Assembly: GCA_900317715.1 (NCBI GenBank)
Contig: ONHS01000021.1
Span: 17,928 to 81,927, forward strand
Length of the DNA stretch: 64,000 bases
Direction of reading: 5' to 3'
Source of the DNA: an uncultured Bacteroidales bacterium
GTDB taxonomy: Bacteria; Bacteroidota; Bacteroidia; Bacteroidales; WCHB1-69
The notes under the pieces were generated by a model that did no database searches, was not told the origin of the DNA, and worked only from the letters and a program-made list of their open reading frames with translations. The position numbers and the translations under genes were made by a program. This document shows positions 61,105-64,000 of the stretch, in pieces. The number at the start of each line of letters is the position of its first letter. Positions within the stretch are counted from its first letter, which is position 1.

Positions 61105-61962
61105 CACCTCGGCCTCCACTTCCATCTTACTGAACGCGAACAATTTCTTCCCCAGGTCTTTAAGCGATGCGCCGAGGTGATACACAGTGTCGTCGATGAT
61201 GAGGAAGCGGTCATGGAAGCGGTCGCATTCCCTGACGGTTACGGGCGGGTACTGCAGGTTGTGCCGTTCAACGTCTAATGATAGCGTTTCTGAAACACGC
61301 CGTGTGACAATCTCCGCCGTTACGCCACCCATTCGTTTTGCCAACATCAGAAGCACCGAATCGTCGATGTAGTTGTCGATGAGAATGATGCGTCTTTTTG
61401 CGGAACGTATCAGGTCGGAGGCGAAAGTGTAGGCGTCGAAGATCTGGCCGTCGAAGAAGATGCCTTCCACGGGTGGCAGGGCAGTTTGCACGAAGAACTC
61501 GATTTGCTCTTCAGTTTTGCTGACACGCTGCTCCAGTCTTTCAATCCGTCGATTAACTGCGTAACCGCGAAGGAGATACTCTCTCAACACTGAATTTGCC
61601 CATTGACGGAATTTCGTGGCGTTTTTAGAGCTAACGCGATATCCTACAGATAAGATGGCATCTAAGTTATAATGTATAATTCTCCTTGTAACCTTTCTGT
61701 TTCCTTCAAATCGAACTACCGAGATTTCCTCGGTAGTTGCTTCTTGTTCGATTTCCTTTTCTGCGTATAAGTTCTTTAAGTGGAAGCCAATGTTATCTTG
61801 GGAGCATCCGAACAGCAAGGCCATCTGTGATTGTGTCAGCCACACCGTCTCTTCCTCCATACGCACCTCCAATCTGATGCTGCTGTCCGGTTGGTAGAGA
61901 ATGATTTCACCAGTGTTCGCAGAGGGTTGTCCGTTTTGTGCTGTTATTTCATTTTGCTTCAT
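61093..61962 (-). CDS. RhuM family protein with shared C-terminal module
   Basis: A 289-residue protein from MKQNEITAQ (61962). Residues about 30-150 are RhuM-like: VWLTQSQMALLFGCSQDNIGFHLKNLY (HTH-like), then IIHYNLDAILSVGYRVSSKNATKFRQWANSVLREYLLRGYAVN, a strong family match. The C-terminal part (about 170-289) carries LIDNYIDDSVLLML, FHDRFLIIDDTVYHLGASLKDLGKKLFAF, the same module as the 330-residue ORF6N protein. RhuM was named in a Salmonella pathogenicity island; its role is unknown. A palindrome lies at 61714-61738. Confidence 0.82.
   Translation of the reverse strand: MKQNEITAQNGQPSANTGEIILYQPDSSIRLEVRMEEETVWLTQSQMALLFGCSQDNIGFHLKNLYAEKEIEQEATTEEISVVRFEGNRKVTRRIIHYNLDAILSVGYRVSSKNATKFRQWANSVLREYLLRGYAVNRRIERLEQRVSKTEEQIEFFVQTALPPVEGIFFDGQIFDAYTFASDLIRSAKRRIILIDNYIDDSVLLMLAKRMGGVTAEIVTRRVSETLSLDVERHNLQYPPVTVRECDRFHDRFLIIDDTVYHLGASLKDLGKKLFAFSKMEVEAEVLSV
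61714..61738. repeat. Intragenic inverted repeat in the RhuM-type gene
   Basis: Perfect 10-base arms AACTACCGAG and CTCGGTAGTT with a 5-base spacer. It encodes TTEEISVV, just after the helix-turn-helix-like region. Confidence 0.85.
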
Positions 61963-62007
61963 AAGAGAATCCTTTTCATATTGATGATTTGTGAATTTTC
62001 TAGTCCG

Positions 62008-62015
62008 CAAACATA
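62008..62015 (-). promoter_or_regulatory. -7 element in the shared leader, RhuM gene
   Basis: TATGTTTG on the minus strand, identical to 59691-59698. It is 45 bases before the ATG. Confidence 0.6.
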
Positions 62016-62081
62016 CAAAATCCCTTTGGGAAAATCAATGGCAAAAATCAGTTTAACTTGCTAAAAATCAAACATATAAAA

Positions 62082-62213
62082 ATGACATTTTTTGAGGTAA
62101 AAGTGGCAGATTTCGAGGTAAAAATGGCAAAGTGCAAAAAAAGTGCAGAAATAATGGCACGCGCGTATTAGGAGAGCTGGGTGGAATTTTGGAAGAAAAA
62201 CATGGCAAGTTAG
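62082..62213 (+). pseudogene. Leader ORF, copy 2, with premature stop
   Basis: Same start and frame as 59765-59896, but codon 30 is TAG (62169-62171) where copy 1 has CGT. The frame is open again after it up to the same heptamer stop. Confidence 0.25.
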
Positions 62214-62239
62214 CAGTTAGTAGTTAGTAGTTAGCAGTT
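62209..62239. repeat. 7-base tandem array at the end of leader copy 2
   Basis: AGTTAGC, AGTTAGT, AGTTAGT, AGTTAGC, AGTTGG, matching the end of leader copy 1. Confidence 0.85.
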
Positions 62240-62256
62240 GGTGGGGAGGAGGGGAT

Positions 62257-62398
62257 GGAGGGCAATGCATAGAAGCATCCGCTTCCAAGCGGATGAGACG
62301 ATGGTAAACGGTCAATCGCGAATGTTTTGTGGGTTTTTCATGGGGTTCGCCTGCGGGGAATTAAGATGTCACACAGATTCCACAGATTTCACAGATTT
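62257..62398. repeat. Dispersed repeat D, copy 2, with 9-base units
   Basis: GGAGGGCAATGCATAGAAGC, CATCCGCTT-CCA-AGCGGATG, GCGAATGTTTTGTGGG, TTCGCCTGCGGGGAA, then CACAGATTC, CACAGATTT, CACAGATTT (62372-62398). It fills the gap up to the Sel1 gene. Confidence 0.88.
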
Positions 62399-62438
62399 TT
62401 GGACAGGGAGGAACTTTCGCCCAAGCCCGTTAGGGATT

Positions 62439-63653
62439 CTATATCTGTTGCGTTTCGCTCATCTCCTGTTGGATTTCCAAAACGGTATTTCGGGCTTCCT
62501 CATCCCCATTGTCAACCGCTTCAATTGCCCATTCCAAAGCTTTGACAAGGTTTTTCTCAACACCAAAACCTTCTTTGTAACACATGGCAAGGTTGTTTTG
62601 AGCCATTGTAAATCCTTGTTCTGCGGCCTTGGTGTACCACGCTACCGCTTCTGTGGGATTTGTTTCAACCCCCTTACCATATTGATTACATAAAGCCAAA
62701 CTGAATTGGGCGTTTTCGTCTCCGAATATGGCACCTTTGGTGTACCATTTTACAGCTTCAGCAAGGTCTTTTTCAACACCATTCCCATGTTCATAACAAT
62801 ATCCGAGATTGTTAAACGCCAATTCTTCCCCTTGTTCTGCAGCTTTCATGAACAAATCAAACGCCTTTTTTGAGTCTTTAGCAACTTTACCTTCATCATA
62901 GCAAAATGCTAGATTATACTGTGCAGGTGAAAAGCCTTGCTCGGCAGACTTAGTGTACCACTCTACAGCTTTTTCATAGTTTTTTATTACTCCATCACCG
63001 TTTTCATAGCATACAGCCAAATTGTATTGTGCCTTTTTATGTCCTTGCTCGGCTGCTTTTTTAAACCATTCAAACGATTTTTTCATGTCTTTTTCCACCC
63101 CACGTCCGAGATCATAATGCATCGCAAGGCAAAATTGGGCTTCCGAGAAACCTTGTTCTGCAGCCATCAAGTACCATTCCACTGCCTTCACATCATCCAT
63201 CTCTACACCTATTCCCACCGCATAACACTCGGCAAGTCTAAATTGAGAGTGTGCTATTCCTTGTTCTGCGGCCTTAGAAAACCACTCAAAAGCCATTCGA
63301 TAGTCCTTTTCAACCCCATCTCCTTGTAGATAACAAAGAGCCAAATTGTGCTGTGCTTCTGGATCTCCCTGTCCAGCAGCCTTTGTCAACCAATCTGCTG
63401 CTTTTTTATAATTCTTTCTAACACCTTCCCCAAACAGATAACATATGGCGAGATTGTTTTGGGCAACCGAATATCCTTGTTCGGCAGCTTTTGTCCACCA
63501 TTCCACGGCTTTTTTGAGATCTCTTTCAACACCACAACCATTGTAGTAGCAAGAACCAATGTTGTTTTGCGCTTTTGCATCTCCTTTCTTGGCCACCCCC
63601 CCCAACTCTTCTATTGTCATTTCTGAATATAGCTTTTTCATTATGTCTTCCAT
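62439..63653 (-). CDS. Sel1-repeat (SEL1/TPR-like) protein
   Basis: A 404-residue cytoplasmic protein made of ten Sel1-like repeats of about 36 residues, each with A-E-Q-G-x-x-x-A-Q-x-N-L-A-x-C-Y followed by G-V-x-K-D/N and A-V-E-W-Y-x-K-A. There is no signal peptide. Sel1 repeats form solenoids that scaffold protein-protein contacts; the partner is unknown. A second possible start is MKK at 63641. Because the coding repeats are 108 bases long and similar, this locus is prone to length change. Confidence 0.92.
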   Translation of the reverse strand: MEDIMKKLYSEMTIEELGGVAKKGDAKAQNNIGSCYYNGCGVERDLKKAVEWWTKAAEQGYSVAQNNLAICYLFGEGVRKNYKKAADWLTKAAGQGDPEAQHNLALCYLQGDGVEKDYRMAFEWFSKAAEQGIAHSQFRLAECYAVGIGVEMDDVKAVEWYLMAAEQGFSEAQFCLAMHYDLGRGVEKDMKKSFEWFKKAAEQGHKKAQYNLAVCYENGDGVIKNYEKAVEWYTKSAEQGFSPAQYNLAFCYDEGKVAKDSKKAFDLFMKAAEQGEELAFNNLGYCYEHGNGVEKDLAEAVKWYTKGAIFGDENAQFSLALCNQYGKGVETNPTEAVAWYTKAAEQGFTMAQNNLAMCYKEGFGVEKNLVKALEWAIEAVDNGDEEARNTVLEIQQEMSETQQI

Positions 63654-63657
63654 AAAT

Positions 63658-64000
63658 TTAGTTTTTAATGTTCCACGAAATGCAATTCAGCGCACCGCCT
63701 CTTTTGACGGCTTCCAAAGAGGGTATGCCGACCACTTCGCATCCGGGATTGGCTTTGGCGATTTGCTCCAGAGCCTGATTGTCTTCTTCTATACCTAATT
63801 GCGACACAAGGAGCAATTTGCCGACCTGCAGATAATTGATGTAGCACCAACTGTAATTATCATGCTTTTCTACATTGAATTTCAGCGGAATGATTTCAAA
63901 CCGTTTTTCCAATATTTCATAGAAAAGGTTGTAAAACTTTGTTGAGAAATCATCATAGTTGGTCAGGAGAATCTTTCCGTCACCAACGTAATGAACAATG
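63658..64000 (-). CDS. Agmatine deiminase-like protein, C-terminal part only
   Basis: The last 113 codons of a gene that runs off the right edge; the frame stays open to base 63999. The segment GIEEDNQALEQIAKANPG followed by VVGIPSLEAVKRGGALNCISWNI matches the C-terminus of the agmatine deiminase / peptidyl-arginine deiminase superfamily, with the catalytic Cys in GGALNC. Agmatine deiminase makes N-carbamoylputrescine in polyamine synthesis. Which subfamily cannot be decided without the rest. Confidence 0.8.
   Translation of the reverse strand, partial: IVHYVGDGKILLTNYDDFSTKFYNLFYEILEKRFEIIPLKFNVEKHDNYSWCYINYLQVGKLLLVSQLGIEEDNQALEQIAKANPGCEVVGIPSLEAVKRGGALNCISWNIKN

Larger units (their letters stand above)
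62008..62239. repeat. Duplicated leader, copy 2 (about 230 bases)
   Basis: Same element as 59691-59921: the shared -7 element, CAGTTTAACTTGC, the tandem GAGGTAAAA-TGGCA units, TGGGTGGAATTTTGG, and the AGTTAGC heptamers. It fills the first half of the 61963-62438 gap. Confidence 0.9.

Noticed and set aside
62439..63653. Tandem similarity in this gene as a CRISPR or satellite array
   Set aside because: The repeats are 36-residue Sel1 coding repeats in an open frame.

Overview
The window is from a Bacteroidota (Bacteroidetes) chromosome, most likely of the order Bacteroidales. The evidence is the gliding/type IX secretion genes gldF, gldG and gldD, a short primary sigma factor of the Bacteroidetes type, secreted proteins with C-terminal T9SS-type sorting domains, an S46 dipeptidyl-peptidase, and repeated TAnnTTTG promoter elements upstream of genes. 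I cannot name a genus. The RNR is of the oxygen-independent B12 type, which fits an anaerobe.

Layout. 0-9 kb: LD-carboxypeptidase end, SDR, lipoprotein, sufE, M16 peptidase, gldFG, sugar porter. 9-11.5 kb: a broken secreted glycine-rich/FISUMP protein (copy 1). 11.8-20.4 kb: gpsA, a GNAT/FemAB-like protein, a CCG-domain Fe-S protein, nrdJ, prmA, a PepSY-like protein. 20.4-25.2 kb: udk, tRNA-Gln, secreted proteins including a C10 peptidase, a four-helix protein. 25.5-31 kb: M23 peptidase, phoH, lpxK, purine nucleoside phosphorylase and a membrane glycosyltransferase-like gene, probably one operon. 31-42 kb: mostly minus-strand genes, including a fused peptide-type ABC ATPase, gldD with a LuxE-like gene, rpoD and an HtrA protease. 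42-45 kb: rplU-rpmA, then copy 2 of the glycine-rich gene in inverted orientation and also broken. 45-58 kb: purD, an MltF-like transglycosylase, lspA, DPP7, recG, a class III aminotransferase and a 1076-residue fused flavoprotein. 58-62.4 kb: an accessory island with ORF6N and RhuM DNA-binding-type genes, a toxin-antitoxin pair, gene fragments and duplicated non-coding segments. 62.4-64 kb: a Sel1-repeat protein and the end of an agmatine-deiminase-like gene.

Two patterns stand out. First, all four ORF6N/RhuM-type genes in the island, including the broken one, carry a long palindrome inside the coding sequence just after or within the N-terminal region. In the broken copy it is amplified three times at exact 42-base spacing with compensatory changes. 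Two of the genes share one C-terminal module on different N-termini, and both have the same duplicated ~230-base leader, which itself holds a small opposite-strand ORF. Second, at least a dozen intergenic sites hold tandem, mutually diverged 7-base repeats. They sit at gene 3' ends, and the stop codons of four ordinary genes lie inside such an array. Because 7 is not a multiple of 3, the units put stop codons in every frame.

Most of the rest is housekeeping, envelope and secretion biology typical of the phylum.
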